Assembly: GCA_029259635.1 (NCBI GenBank)
Contig: JAJDEU010000019.1
Coordinates: 1-64,000 of the forward strand
From: Planctomycetota bacterium
GTDB lineage: Bacteria; Planctomycetota; UBA1135; GCA-002686595
DNA length: 64,000 nucleotides
Direction of reading: 5' to 3'
The notes under the pieces were generated by a model. It had not been told where the DNA came from and made no database searches. It worked only from the letters and a program-made list of their open reading frames with translations. Made by a program: the position numbers and the translations under genes. Positions within the stretch are counted from its first letter, which is position 1, and each line of letters starts with the position of its first letter. This document shows positions 1-8,028 of the stretch, piece after piece.

Positions 1-1248
1 GGGACCTGCAGCGCCATCGACGCCGTCCATTCCAGCCGGGCCTGCCGGACCCATCGGGCCCATCGGACCCGCTGCGCCATCGACACCGTCCATGCCCGCC
101 GGACCCGCTGCGCCGTCGACGCCGTTCGTTCCGTCGGCACCGTCCATACCTGCCGGACCTGCCGGGCCCATCGGACCCGCTGCGCCATCGACACCGTCCA
201 TACCCGCCGGACCCGCCGCGCCGTCAACGCCGTTCGTTCCGTCGGCACCATCCATGCCAGCCGGACCTGCAGCGCCATCGACGCCGTCCATGCCTGCCGG
301 ACCCATCGGACCCATCGGACCCGCTGCGCCGTCAGCGCCGTTCATTCCGTCGGCACCGTCCATACCTGCCGGACCTGCCGGGCCCATCGGACCCGCTGCG
401 CCATCGACACCGTCCATGCCCGCCGGACCCACTGCGCCGTCAGCACCGTTCATTCCGTCGACACCGTCCATGCCTGCCGGGCCCATCGGACCCGTTGCGC
501 CATCGACACCGTCCAGGCCCGCCGGACCGGCCGGCCCCATCGGACCCGCTGCGCCATCAGCGCCGTTCATTCCGTCGACACCGTCCATTCCTGCCGGACC
601 TGCCGGGCCCATCGGACCTGCAGCGCCATCGACGCCGTCCATGCCTGCAGGACCCATCGGACCCATCGGACCCGCTGCGCCATCAGCGCCGTTCATTCCG
701 TCGACACCGTCCATTCCTGCAGGACCTGCCGGGCCCATCGGACCCGCTGCGCCATCGACACCGTCCATGCCCGCTGGACCCGCTGCGCCGTCAGCACCGT
801 TCATTCCGTCGACACCGTCCATACCTGCCGGGCCCATCGGACCCGTTGCGCCATCGACACCGTCCATGCCCGCCGGACCTGCTGCGCCGTCGACTCCGTC
901 CATGCCCGCCGGACCTGCCGGCCCCATCGGACCCGCTGCGCCGTCAGCGCCGTTCATTCCGTCGGCACCGTCCACACCTGCCGGACCTGCCGGGCCCATC
1001 GGACCCGCTGCGCCATCGACACCGTCCATGCCCGCCGGACCCGCTGCGCCGTCAGCACCGTTCATTCCGTCGACACCGTCCATACCTGCCGGGCCCATCG
1101 GACCCGCTGCGCCATCAGCGCCGTTCATTCCGTCGACACCGTCCATTCCTGCAGGACCTGCCGGACCCATCGGACCCGCTGCGCCGTCGACGCCGTTCGT
1201 TCCGTCGGCACCGTTCGTTCCCGCCGGGCCTTGCGGTCCCGCGGGCCC
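1..1248 (-). repeat. Tandem Gly-X-Y coding repeat of the collagen-like protein
   Basis: The DNA is built from 9-base multiples encoding blocks such as GMDGVDGMNGADGAAG and GPMGPAGPAG in varying order. Blocks recur about every 60-110 bases with few base changes, which points to recent expansion by slippage or recombination. The array is open at the window edge, so its full length is unknown. Confidence 0.85.
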
Positions 1249-2232
1249 CACGAGCTGGGCGGTACCCATGGATGTTCCGTCGGGGAAGTTCAGCGAGTTG
1301 CCGAGGAATACGTCATTGGCGAAGAGGAACTTGTTCGTCGTGATCGCCCCGAAGGCTTTGACCAGGCCGGGTCCAAAGGTCACCGCGCCGCCAGTGGTCG
1401 AGATATCGGCACCGGTAAGAGATCCGTCGACGATGTCGAGACTGTCGACCTCATTCATATTGTCGTTGACGTAGAGTCGGTCGTTATCGCCGACGGTCGT
1501 CTGCGGAGGATTGACCTGCGGCGGAGCTAGGTTGCCAGGAGAAATCCCACGATCGGATTCCGTGGGAAGGCCCTTCGCGCTCGAGCTTCCCGATCCGGCC
1601 GCCGCTGACGGGAGGTTGGCTCCAACCGGGTTCGAACCCGGCGCTGTTGAAAGCCCCTGAACAGGAAAAGCGCCCGCTGCTGGTTCACTCGCCGGAGCGA
1701 ATGCGTCACGCAGAAACCCACCACCAGGCTGCGCCCAGAAGATGACGTCAGAGTCTCCGTTGTGCAGGAGAAGCTCCGCAATGGCATCGCCATCAATGTC
1801 GACCCGTTCCGCCGAGCGGCCTAGGCCTGAGTCGGATAATCCGAGCGCGAGCGTTCCGTCGTGGAAGTACCCACCTCCCTCTCCGATGAGCGCGACGTTC
1901 GCCACTTTCGAGATGCAGTAGATGTCAATCCGGCCGTCGCCATTGAGGTCGCTTGCCAACACATCGGCGACGTCCGCCGCGGGAAGCGTCTGGGCAAGCG
2001 GGGAAAATTGACCCCGCCCGTTGTTCACGGCGACAGAGAGACTGCCGTCGGCGCCGAGTATGAGCTTGTCCAACAGGGCGTCACCCGTCAGCTCAATCAA
2101 CCTGTAGCGGGCTTTAACTACGGGAGCCGGTGACGCCGTCTCGGATACGGGCGTACTGGTTTCGGACGAGGGTGGAGTTTTCTCGTTTAAGGGGACAAGC
2201 GAGGCGAGGACGAATAGAGCTGAGATATTCAC
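1..2232 (-). CDS. Exported acidic collagen-like protein, partial at left edge
   Basis: The reading frame opens at a GTG (2232-2230), 66 bases after an in-frame stop, and runs off the window edge, so at least 744 residues are encoded. Residues 1-17 (MNISALFVLASLVPLNE) look like a signal peptide without basic residues. Two FG-GAP/VCBS-like calcium loops follow (SDLNGDGRIDI near residue 95, DIDGDAIAEL near residue 145), then a Pro/Ser/Gly linker. Around residues 270-285 lies VDGSLTGADIS, a motif common just ahead of bacterial collagen-like stalks. From about residue 329 every third residue is Gly, without interruption to the edge. The visible Gly-X-Y part uses Pro, Ala, Met, Val, Asn and Asp as X and Y and shows no Lys or Arg. 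Inferred role: rod-shaped surface or matrix protein. The C-terminus, and so any anchor, is not visible. Confidence 0.85.
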   Translation of the reverse strand, partial: MNISALFVLASLVPLNEKTPPSSETSTPVSETASPAPVVKARYRLIELTGDALLDKLILGADGSLSVAVNNGRGQFSPLAQTLPAADVADVLASDLNGDGRIDIYCISKVANVALIGEGGGYFHDGTLALGLSDSGLGRSAERVDIDGDAIAELLLHNGDSDVIFWAQPGGGFLRDAFAPASEPAAGAFPVQGLSTAPGSNPVGANLPSAAAGSGSSSAKGLPTESDRGISPGNLAPPQVNPPQTTVGDNDRLYVNDNMNEVDSLDIVDGSLTGADISTTGGAVTFGPGLVKAFGAITTNKFLFANDVFLGNSLNFPDGTSMGTAQLVGPAGPQGPAGTNGADGTNGVDGAAGPMGPAGPAGMDGVDGMNGADGAAGPMGPAGMDGVDGMNGADGAAGPAGMDGVDGAAGPMGPAGPAGVDGADGMNGADGAAGPMGPAGPAGMDGVDGAAGPAGMDGVDGATGPMGPAGMDGVDGMNGADGAAGPAGMDGVDGAAGPMGPAGPAGMDGVDGMNGADGAAGPMGPMGPAGMDGVDGAAGPMGPAGPAGMDGVDGMNGADGAAGPMGPAGPAGLDGVDGATGPMGPAGMDGVDGMNGADGAVGPAGMDGVDGAAGPMGPAGPAGMDGADGMNGADGAAGPMGPMGPAGMDGVDGAAGPAGMDGADGTNGVDGAAGPAGMDGVDGAAGPMGPAGPAGMDGADGTNGVDGAAGPAGMDGVDGAAGPMGPMGPAGPAGMDGVDGAAGP

Positions 2233-2750
2233 GGCTTTACTGGGGAAGGAAGTTTGGGGAAGTGAATGTGTTGGGATTGCGAGCGATCCCGACCAACTTT
2301 AACTCGGGCGGGCACCCGGGGGCTTCAAATGGAAGTTCCTTCTGTGTGGAGGGCTGGAATATCGAGATTCCGGACCAATCTAGAAGGCCTAATTTCTTTA
2401 TTTTCAAAGAGTTATGAACGATTCTCGCGGTTGGCACGCAGCGTGCCTTTTTCGCGGAGATTCTCGCGATTTTGGGGCTCTTTTTCGGCGAAACGGAGTC
2501 TTCCGACGCTGCCGATTAAACCGATCGCAAAGTCTCCAAAACGGAGGCCTCGGGCCCCAATTCCGACGTCTCTCAGCGCCCTCTTGGCCCCCCATCGCGG
2601 CAGAGCAGCGCATCGGTACCAAGCGACCCTCGGACAGTCAGTTCGGCCTCTGCTTTGATCCCGGCGCCGAGCTAGACTGAAACGAGTTCGTATCGCCTCT
2701 CGAAGTCTCTCGTCACCCCCCGACCCGATCAAACGGAAATCTAAATCCCC
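2233..2750. other. Divergent intergenic region, 518 bases
   Basis: Lies between the minus-strand collagen-like gene and the plus-strand sulfatase-family gene, so promoters for both are expected here, but no clear -35/-10 pair was found. A hairpin, GGCACGC-A-GCGTGCC, followed by five T sits at 2433-2452 on the plus strand with no plus-strand gene ahead of it. Open frames here have no recognisable protein features. Confidence 0.5.
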
Positions 2751-4160
2751 GTGAACTATCCGAGGATCCCATCGCTCGCCTTGCTCGCGCTTCCAGCTCT
2801 ACTTGCCGGTAACAGCTGTTCGACGGACGAACTTCCGACGCCGAATCGGCCGGACATCATTCTCGTTTCGATCGACACGCTTCGAGCGGATCACTGCGAG
2901 CTGTACGGCTATGACCGTGCCACGATTCCCAACATCGCGAAGCTCGGGCGCGAAGGAGTTGTGTTTGAGCGCGCCATATCCCAGGCGCCCTGGACTCTTC
3001 CGAGCATGGCTAGCGTGCACACGGGACTCTATCCAAGTGAACACGGAGCGCTGAACAATCTAAGCCCGATGCCGAGCGACCGCGCGACGGTTGCCGAAGT
3101 GATGCAAGCGGCCGGCTATCGCACTCAGGCTGTAGTTAGCCACGTCTTCACCGGCCGCAAATACGGATTCGGACGCGGCTTCGACGTGATCGACGAGCGC
3201 TTTGCGGTTGGGCACGACGGTATCAGTTCCAAGAATGTCACGGAAACCGCTCTTGAATTCATGAGCGAACCCACCGACGCGCCTACGTTCTTGTGGGTGC
3301 ACTACTTTGATCCGCACTACACGTACATCCGACATGCCGAGCACAACTTCGCGACGGGTGAGCCCGGCCGCTTCGAAGATTTCATCCGCGTTCTCGAGCC
3401 CGATGGATCGGATCTAGGAACGCTCACGCCGGAAGAGCTTACCTACGTCAAAGATGTCTACGACGAAGAAATCGCCTACGTCGACTTCTGGATTGGAACA
3501 TTGATCGACGGAATACGTGCCGGCGAACGCGAGCGCCCCGCGCTCTTTGTCGTCACCGCCGATCACGGAGAAGCCTTCTTTGAGCGTGGCTACCTGGGGC
3601 ACGGCAAAGAAGTTTTTGATGAGATGATTCACGTTCCGCTCGTCATCGGGGGCGATATCGACGCGAATTTGCGAGGGCGAAAAGTGAGCAGCTCGGTCGA
3701 GACACGGTCCATCGGCGCGACCCTATTGACGATGGCCGGCATCAGCGGGCATTCGGTCCCCGGTACCGACCTCTACGCCATCGCCAATGGCGCACCGGCA
3801 CCGGACTTCGCGTTCTCTGAAGGGAGCTACGCGCGAGGCACGGATCGGCGCAAGTTGAGCGCGGTCGAAGGCGCTTGGAAGTTGATCTATCACTACGACG
3901 ACGAGAGTCTTGAGCTCTTCAATAGAGATTCCGATCCAAACGAACTCGTGAATCTCATCGACGACCAGGAAAGTGCGCAAGTGAGAGAGCGTCTCCGCAA
4001 CGCGGTCGCAGAAAAGCGCGCACTCTTTGAAGCTTCGAAGGCGGAACAAGCGACGGTGGACCTCACTGACGAGGAGCGCAAGAACCTGGAAGACCTCGGC
4101 TACTTCGACGAAGATGAGGAAGAGCCCGAAGAGTCCACTGCGCCGGACGACGAAGAGTAA
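2751..4160 (+). CDS. Sulfatase/alkaline-phosphatase superfamily exported hydrolase
   Basis: 469 residues from a GTG start. The N-terminus is hydrophobic (residues 7-20) followed by Cys23, suggesting export and perhaps lipidation, although GNSC is a poor lipobox. The superfamily core is clear: metal-binding DTLRAD (42-47), the nucleophile region PWTLPSMASVHTGLYP (80-95) and the metal site TADHGEAFF with LGHGKEVFDE near residues 270-290. At the formylglycine position of true sulfatases (Cys or Ser of C/S-x-P-x-R) there is Thr82 in TLPSM. Known relatives with Thr there act as phosphodiesterases, phosphoglycerol transferases or phosphonate hydrolases, so sulfatase activity should not be assumed. 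The C-terminus is strongly acidic. It converges with the next gene across 63 bases. Substrate unknown. Confidence 0.85.
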   Translation: MNYPRIPSLALLALPALLAGNSCSTDELPTPNRPDIILVSIDTLRADHCELYGYDRATIPNIAKLGREGVVFERAISQAPWTLPSMASVHTGLYPSEHGALNNLSPMPSDRATVAEVMQAAGYRTQAVVSHVFTGRKYGFGRGFDVIDERFAVGHDGISSKNVTETALEFMSEPTDAPTFLWVHYFDPHYTYIRHAEHNFATGEPGRFEDFIRVLEPDGSDLGTLTPEELTYVKDVYDEEIAYVDFWIGTLIDGIRAGERERPALFVVTADHGEAFFERGYLGHGKEVFDEMIHVPLVIGGDIDANLRGRKVSSSVETRSIGATLLTMAGISGHSVPGTDLYAIANGAPAPDFAFSEGSYARGTDRRKLSAVEGAWKLIYHYDDESLELFNRDSDPNELVNLIDDQESAQVRERLRNAVAEKRALFEASKAEQATVDLTDEERKNLEDLGYFDEDEEEPEESTAPDDEE

Positions 4161-4223
4161 GGGCGACGAAGCTCACGCAACCGCGTACCGACTGCGTCGT
4201 CTGAACGCAGAAGCCAAAGAGTC

Positions 4224-5753
4224 CTACTTCGCGACGTAGACCAAGAAGCGCCACTCCAAGCTGTCGGTCTCTCCGTTTTTCGCGGACAGCGGAATCCCAT
4301 AGACCTCAAGGACCATGGAAGAGAGCGTGTCCGACTTGCCGCGATTTCGCGCGCGATTCAAAAGCTGCGCAAAGGCTTCGGGGGACTTCGACTTCCCCTC
4401 GGGATGCCCTTGGGTTCGCAGCCAGTTCGAGAAGCACGACCGATACGCCCGAAAGAACTCCTCGTAGTCATCGACAAACTTGTCCGCGGGAACCTTCTTG
4501 TCCTCCGCTTCATCGCCAAGGAAAGGCGCACTCATCGGAGTCGCCTCGCTCTTGCCGAGAATCCCGATGGCAAAATGAGCGAGCCGGTCACCCTTCACAT
4601 CGGCGGGAACGTCCTTGCTCTTCGCGGCCAGCTTCGCGCCCTTCTTTTGCCCCTTCTGAAGAGCCGCTTTGTAGTGGTCACGTCCATTCTTCTCACGCCA
4701 GACCGAGTACTGAGTACTCTCGGACATGCCGGTCGTCGCACCCGCCGTCGCCGGGCGCTTGGGCAAGACGCCCCCGGCGGAGTTGCCTCCGGGAACGAAT
4801 CGCGAGTAGGGCTGAGTCGATCCGCCAGCGCGTGAGAACTGAAACGACCAAGTGCTGAAGGACGGATACTCCTCACCGATGATCTCAATGACCATGTTGA
4901 TGTGAAGAGCTTGCTCGAGCAGCGGCGATGCGATCGAGTTGAATACTCCGCGACTCAACGAAGCCGAAACGCGCTCGACGGTGTGTTGGTCCCGCCCCGT
5001 CTTGACGAGTGCGTTCATGGAATCGCCATTCTCGGGATGGGCTCCATCCCAGGGCCAGATCGCGTATTCCAGAGCAATGAAGTGAACGTTGGTGCTCCAT
5101 GCCGCCGTCTGAAAGACGGACTCCTTGCCCCACAAATGCTCTTTGCGTTTGGGTTCGATCGCGCCGACCAGAGTACTTAGCTCAACAAACACTTTGCGTG
5201 TGGGACAGAACACCAGTTGCGCGGCGGGCGTCCCGTCCGAATTCGGATTGAGAGCCATCCTGTCATTGAAGCGCTGCCCGGCTGCTAGCACCTTGTCTTT
5301 TGCCGCAGGCATCCGACGAAATAGGCCCTCGCGCGTATCGCCTATCGATTTTTTAAAAGCGCGATTGGACCAACCCTTGGCCCACTTCTGAAGCACTTCG
5401 ATGTCACTGTGCAAATCTTCGATCTGCTCGGGGTCCGTCATCGTCCAATCAATCCAGACCCCCGCGACATCGAGAGTCCGAATGACGGCTTCCTTGAGAA
5501 TGACAACGCTGGATTTATCCGTTACCTCATCAACGGGCAGGCGAATGTCCCACCCACCGAGTTCGAGCTTGATGAAATGTTCGGAGTCGAGCAATTCAGC
5601 CACGCTGTAACTCTCGAGGTTCACCTCCTCGAGTCCGTACTGTGCACGCGCACGAGCGAGCAAGGCTTCGAAGTCCACATCCATCTCGTCGGCGGCGGGA
5701 ATAAAAGACGCGGAGAACAGCGCGAGGGGGAGCGTGAGTGAGGAGAGTTGCAT
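4224..5753 (-). CDS. Secreted protein of unknown function, 509 residues
   Basis: The ATG at 5753 is chosen because it gives a good signal peptide (MQLSSLTLPLALFSASF, cut near AADE); the frame stays open 11 codons further upstream. The mature protein mixes charged helices (residues 20-130) with aromatic-rich segments (HFIALEYAIWPWDGAHPENG near 230) and a Lys-rich stretch around residue 370. Few Cys are present and no membrane segment follows the signal. I do not recognise a family and see no catalytic motif. It lies alone on its strand, between a convergent hydrolase gene and a co-directional glycosyltransferase gene 278 bases upstream. Possibly a lineage-specific periplasmic protein. Confidence 0.75.
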   Translation of the reverse strand: MQLSSLTLPLALFSASFIPAADEMDVDFEALLARARAQYGLEEVNLESYSVAELLDSEHFIKLELGGWDIRLPVDEVTDKSSVVILKEAVIRTLDVAGVWIDWTMTDPEQIEDLHSDIEVLQKWAKGWSNRAFKKSIGDTREGLFRRMPAAKDKVLAAGQRFNDRMALNPNSDGTPAAQLVFCPTRKVFVELSTLVGAIEPKRKEHLWGKESVFQTAAWSTNVHFIALEYAIWPWDGAHPENGDSMNALVKTGRDQHTVERVSASLSRGVFNSIASPLLEQALHINMVIEIIGEEYPSFSTWSFQFSRAGGSTQPYSRFVPGGNSAGGVLPKRPATAGATTGMSESTQYSVWREKNGRDHYKAALQKGQKKGAKLAAKSKDVPADVKGDRLAHFAIGILGKSEATPMSAPFLGDEAEDKKVPADKFVDDYEEFFRAYRSCFSNWLRTQGHPEGKSKSPEAFAQLLNRARNRGKSDTLSSMVLEVYGIPLSAKNGETDSLEWRFLVYVAK

Positions 5754-6030
5754 GGTTCTGCCTGCGGGAAAAACCGGCCTATGCATTCGGGCCGAGATGG
5801 ACTGCGGAGACGGAGCGCGATCGAGAGCGACTAGCCAATCGCGGTCGACAAGTCACCGTTCCAGCAGATTCTAACGAGAATCGGAACGGAACGCGCCGGA
5901 TCGATTTCTAGGGGCAACGCCGCCCGGATTGAACCGAGGAATCATCAAAGATCCCCGAATCGCTGCCATTCCTTGGGTCGGAACCGCATCCGTCTTCGTT
6001 AGCTACCCATGAGCCCAAGCGAGATACGGC

Positions 6031-7659
6031 TTATTCGCTGAGCGTGTAAACGGCCAACGAAGGGTCCCCCAAGTGGATATTTCGATTGCGGTCGAGACGA
6101 CAGGGCGTGCGGCCCCAGCCGGCCTCGATGCTGAGCTCTCGAACAGGCTCGAGCTGTTTTGCGAAGGCCGCGCTAAAGCGCGTCCTCGGCTCGTAGGTCG
6201 GAACGACGAAGAGCGTGTCTCGCTTGCCGAACCTGCGCTTCATGTTTCGCGACAAGAGGTCGCGGAGCGGAACAACCTTCACATCGAACTCAACTTCGAG
6301 ACGCCGCACATCGACTAAGAGCTCCTCGGCGATGAGCACTCGCGTCGCGCCGCTTGCGTTCGCGTTGATCCACGACTCGAGCTCAAGACGAGAGTCGCGC
6401 GGAATCGAGTAGGCGACGCTGACCGACGCCCAGGGAAGTAGCGGCATAAACAGAAGCGCGAGCGCAATCGCCGCCATCAGGCGCGCACCTTTCCCCGGTT
6501 CGCGTTGAGTCGAACCACCTTCGTCGTCAGCGGTTCTCCGCCGCGAAAAAGCGTTGCACACGAACTCCCAGGCAACGATCGCCCCGTAGCCGGAAATCGG
6601 CGCCAGAAAGATGATCGTCGACGTCAAATTGCGGGGATAGTTCACGCGCTGCGTGCACAAGAAGACATACAGAACGAGCGGGAAGGAGAGGTAGAGCGCG
6701 AACTCTCGGCGGTTCCGCTTCCATCCCATCACGAGTCCGAAAACCGCCGCTAGTAGAGTCACCAGTCCGAGTTCGTTCCGGAGAATTTTCAAGTAGTAGA
6801 CAGCTTGAGGCCAACCCGCGTCGCCAACTCGATCGCGTCCGACATTGCCATCTCCGTAGTGGCGAACCTCGGTCAGGAGTCCGTTCCAAAAAGCATCAAA
6901 GTCCAGCACCGCGTAAGGCGTCGAGAGCAGAAAGCCGACGATCGTCAGGAGCGCAATGACGAGCCCGTTTCGCAGAACGTTTTTGCGAAAGCGCTTCTCC
7001 ATCAAGATCAGAGCGAAGGGGAGCCCGACCAGTCCTAGATAAAATTTGGAACCGACGGCAAGCCCCGTCAGCAAGCCGGGAATGATCGCGCGCTGCATCA
7101 AGCTCTCGCAGTCGCGCTGCTTCAACATGAACCAAACTGCGAAGCTGCAGACGAACGCTCCCACGATATCCACGTTGAGGTACACCCAGGACTGCGTGAG
7201 GAAGACGCCGGATAAGGAGAGAAAGAGCGGCGAGAGGATCAAGAGCTTCGGCGCTCGAAAGGCGCGAGCTGCAGCGAGGCTCGCGAATGCAATCGCACCG
7301 ACGGACAAGAGTGCGAAGATGACACGCGCGGTTCCGACGACGCGAGGTCGGTCGTAGAAGGGCCAGCCCGCATAGCCCACTGGACTCTCCGTATCGCCGT
7401 CGATGATGCGCCCGATCAAGAACGAGCTCGTCGCAACGTAGATCGGGAGCGTCGGATACCGGAAGTAGTGCGGGTGCCCGTTGCCGTTGCGAATCATGCG
7501 CGCCGCGGACTTACCGATCGATGTTTCGTCGATGTGCAGCGAGTACGGCAAAGTCCGCTCGATGAAAGCGAGGCGAACGCCGAAGGACATGAGGAGCAGG
7601 AGAGCAAATCCGATCCAAAGCGTGCGAGTCGGACGCGGTTCTTCCTCCGAAACTTCCAT
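6031..7659 (-). CDS. GT39-like polytopic membrane glycosyltransferase
   Basis: 542 residues with about ten hydrophobic segments, beginning at residues 14-30. The first extracytoplasmic loop carries LHIDETSIGKSA (near residues 41-52) and then a short amphipathic stretch with RYPTLPIYV, matching the Asp-Glu loop of ArnT/PMT-type transferases, which move a sugar from a polyprenyl phosphate to protein or lipid. The C-terminal 130 residues are soluble and start after a last membrane segment near residue 400. The ATG at 7659 has no Shine-Dalgarno sequence. It is divergent from a second transferase of the same general type at 8029. Donor and acceptor cannot be read from sequence. Confidence 0.8.
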   Translation of the reverse strand: MEVSEEEPRPTRTLWIGFALLLLMSFGVRLAFIERTLPYSLHIDETSIGKSAARMIRNGNGHPHYFRYPTLPIYVATSSFLIGRIIDGDTESPVGYAGWPFYDRPRVVGTARVIFALLSVGAIAFASLAAARAFRAPKLLILSPLFLSLSGVFLTQSWVYLNVDIVGAFVCSFAVWFMLKQRDCESLMQRAIIPGLLTGLAVGSKFYLGLVGLPFALILMEKRFRKNVLRNGLVIALLTIVGFLLSTPYAVLDFDAFWNGLLTEVRHYGDGNVGRDRVGDAGWPQAVYYLKILRNELGLVTLLAAVFGLVMGWKRNRREFALYLSFPLVLYVFLCTQRVNYPRNLTSTIIFLAPISGYGAIVAWEFVCNAFSRRRTADDEGGSTQREPGKGARLMAAIALALLFMPLLPWASVSVAYSIPRDSRLELESWINANASGATRVLIAEELLVDVRRLEVEFDVKVVPLRDLLSRNMKRRFGKRDTLFVVPTYEPRTRFSAAFAKQLEPVRELSIEAGWGRTPCRLDRNRNIHLGDPSLAVYTLSE

Positions 7660-8028
7660 CGAGCGCAGGATAGTCGAAGGTGCAGAGGAGCGGCGAGGAT
7701 GGAAACCACCGATTACTCAATCCGTCGCGGGAATCTGGCGTCAGCGCTCTGGCCTATCCCTGCGATCCCGAGCTTTCAGACGCGTACGTCACGCGCCCCT
7801 CATCCGGTTCTGGCCTGGCATGCGATCCGGTGATACGGTTCTCCGCCTCTGCAGCGCTATTCGGCAGCGCTATTCAAGGGAGCGAATCGCTCGACAGATT
7901 CGTCCCGCGCCCGGCGTCTAGAACAACCTCGAATCGCACCTCCAGAGCACGGTCTCCCTCGGCGCTCCAGCACGCAGCTCCTCTCCGCGGTACGAAAAAC
8001 GGTTCTCTCCCCGCTATCCGAAATTCCA
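7660..8028. other. Divergent intergenic region, 369 bases
   Basis: Separates two outward-facing glycosyltransferase genes and should hold both promoters. Apart from a 12-base tandem repeat at 7851-7875, I see no operator, hairpin or convincing open frame. Confidence 0.4.
7851..7875. repeat. Short tandem direct repeat, 13-base period
   Basis: GCAGCGCTATTC occurs at 7851-7862 and again at 7864-7875 in the divergent promoter region. It could be a pair of half-sites for a regulator or chance. Confidence 0.5.

Noticed and set aside
92..1474. Long plus-strand frame encoding Pro-rich PxxPxx repeats
   Set aside because: It is the antisense reading of the Gly-X-Y repeat: Gly codons become Pro or similar codons on the other strand. 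The minus frame has a signal peptide, FG-GAP-like loops and a collagen stalk.
1626..1641. tRNA T-arm-like palindrome CCGGGTTCGAACCCGG
   Set aside because: No acceptor, D or anticodon stems fit on either strand, and it lies inside the coding frame of the collagen-like protein (APGSNPVG).
2433..2452. Hairpin plus T5 resembling an intrinsic terminator
   Set aside because: No plus-strand gene lies upstream, and the one-base loop forces a shortened stem. Left as a note in the intergenic entry.
7851..7875. Direct repeats as a CRISPR array
   Set aside because: Only two 12-base copies with a one-base gap; no spacers and no cas genes.
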